Assembly (NCBI RefSeq): GCF_029379315.1
Contig: NZ_JAQYWQ010000006.1
Span: 68,317 to 132,316 of the forward strand
Source: Nostoc sp. S13
GTDB taxonomy: Bacteria; Cyanobacteriota; Cyanobacteriia; Cyanobacteriales; Nostocaceae
Length of the DNA stretch: 64,000 bases
Direction: 5' to 3'
The notes under the pieces were generated by a model. It was not told the origin of the DNA. It did no database searches and was given only the letters and a program-made list of their open reading frames with translations. The translations under genes and the position numbers were made by a program. Numbering within the stretch: position 1 is the first letter of the stretch; every line of letters starts with the position of its first letter. This document shows, in pieces, positions 63,140-64,000 of this stretch.

Positions 63140-63481
63140 AGGAGATATTTATTGAATAGTTCTCTTCAAGATAGTGGGATGCTCTTGTACGTGAGAAGAG
63201 TAGTTTTGTGGATTTAACTAACAACTAAGATTAAAAGTTAGTCTGTATTTTTACTTATTCATTTGTATCTATCTGTTGTTTGGGGATAAACTCAATCAGT
63301 GGGCGATCGCCGAAATGGCAAATGCGTAGGCGTAGCCAGCCGTAGGCATCACCGAAATAGCAAATGTGAGGTTTATGTTGAGAGAGCAATTGGCCTGATT
63401 TTTCACAGTATCTGGAAAACCTCTCTTTAAATCTCTATTCTGGAGGAGCCACTGCGTTGGGCCTTCTGCCGCCTTCAATAT
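63140..63481. other. Gene-free stretch with a dispersed repeat
   Basis: GCGATCGCCGAAATGGCAAA and the GCGTAGGCGTAGCCAGCCGT repeat lie at 63303-63350. The rest has no supported gene; a leftward frame here is translated repeat. Confidence 0.5.
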
Positions 63482-63913
63482 CTAATTAGCCATCTCTCCC
63501 CTTTGCCAAAACTGCTTTAAAATCTCGCCAGGTTTGCGATCCCAGGTGTCGATATGCTCGTATATCAAATTATCTTGGTTGAGTTTATAAGTTGAATAGC
63601 CATTAAAAAGTAAATTTGCTTTCCAGGGAACACGCAACACTCCCCGCACCGTCCACTTTGCTAAAATAGTGTCTTCGGCTGACTGATAAACCTCATGCAC
63701 ATCAAAGTAAATTTGGGTAAAAAATAGCCGAGCGTGAAATCGCAAAGTCCAAAATATAATGCGATAATTAAATTTGTATTTGAATGTATTCACTGGGTCT
63801 TTAAAATAGATATCCTGTGTATAAATATCATAGGAAATATCTTTTTCAAACAGTGTTGGTAAATCTTGTTCGAGAGTTTTAATTATTCGTTCCACTGGCA
63901 ATTTAAATTCCAC
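63482..63913 (-). CDS. DUF2358 family (SnoaL/NTF2-like) protein
   Basis: The 143-residue protein has the DUF2358 pattern: VERIIKTLEQDLPTLFEKDI, then SYDIYTQDIYFKDPVNTF and RIIFWTLRFHARLFFTQIYF. The strand ILAKWTVRGVLRVPWKANLL follows and YEHIDTWDRKPGEILKQFWQ ends it. The fold is NTF2-like. Plant and cyanobacterial members have no defined biochemical role. Confidence 0.88.
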   Translation of the reverse strand: MEFKLPVERIIKTLEQDLPTLFEKDISYDIYTQDIYFKDPVNTFKYKFNYRIIFWTLRFHARLFFTQIYFDVHEVYQSAEDTILAKWTVRGVLRVPWKANLLFNGYSTYKLNQDNLIYEHIDTWDRKPGEILKQFWQRGEMAN

Positions 63914-64000
63914 GCACCTTTTCCCTTAAATCTGCGGGTGAATCATAAGTAGGTCAACTTAATTAAATATAAGATAGAGATACTCTTCCCGTTGTATGTC

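Noticed and set aside
63296..63478. Leftward frame of 60 codons
   Set aside because: Its C-terminal part translates the GCGTAGGCGTAGCC repeat and it has no family features.

Overview
The window is chromosomal DNA of a filamentous cyanobacterium of the Nostoc/Anabaena type. The evidence is the very frequent HIP1 octamer (GCGATCGC), heptanucleotide tandem repeats between genes, a sufR/sufBCDS locus, zeta-carotene desaturase, a group 3 sigma factor, Uma2-family genes, and many dispersed palindromic repeats. No rRNA, tRNA or CRISPR array was found.

Layout. 1-6.3 kb: the end of a SigF-type sigma factor gene, a lipoprotein, an orphan ABC ATPase, a secreted TPR protein and small membrane or hypothetical proteins. 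6.4-12.4 kb: the iron-sulfur assembly locus, with sufR divergent from sufB-sufC-sufD-sufS and two CAAC-N6-GTTG operators between them. 12.4-16 kb: a nuclease-like island with a PD-(D/E)XK protein, tandem Uma2 paralogues, a HEPN-like protein and a third Uma2. 16-27.7 kb: CPBP protease, TM2 protein, a copper-type P-type ATPase carrying repeat-derived insertions, FHA protein, TIGR01777 epimerase, TPR protein and an A-type Fe-S carrier. 27.7-29.6 kb: an AT-rich, nearly gene-free stretch with a small ribbon-helix-helix gene and a possible structured RNA. 29.6-36 kb: crtQ, an SRPBCC protein, cobL, a DUF4091 protein, an IS66 relic split by a MITE-like element, and an SDR. 36-41.3 kb: an AAA ATPase joined to a GNAT remnant, nested mobile repeats, argJ, an ABC relic, cysH and a 34-residue membrane peptide. 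41.4-47.1 kb: a DHA2 efflux pump with a divergent TetR regulator, a PatD-like protein and the (p)ppGpp synthetase/hydrolase. 47.1-51.1 kb: a repeat and pseudogene graveyard with a GIY-YIG protein. 51.1-64 kb: a PQQ-type beta-propeller protein, a heterodimeric ABC exporter, an EgtD-like methyltransferase, a HicA/HicB pair, a pentapeptide/TPR protein, TenA and DUF2358.

How the genes work together. The suf locus is a self-regulated Fe-S cluster factory; the A-type carrier at 25.4 kb would deliver its clusters. The two ABC half-transporters complement each other's degenerate ATP sites. HicA and HicB form a toxin-antitoxin pair. The MFS pump and TetR gene flank a palindrome that is probably the operator.

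Most unusual signals. Repeat DNA has been domesticated inside the P-type ATPase reading frame. Two small terminal-inverted-repeat elements are nested in other repeats or relics with visible 9-bp target duplications. Several enzymes have lost a hallmark residue: an SDR without the YxxxK lysine, an AAA protein with Asn in Walker B, and an EgtD-like enzyme without the Glu/Ser pair. I did not find one clearly new multi-gene system. The closest candidates are the PD-(D/E)XK/Uma2/HEPN island and the family of hairpin elements. All family assignments are by eye from sequence motifs; no database search was run.
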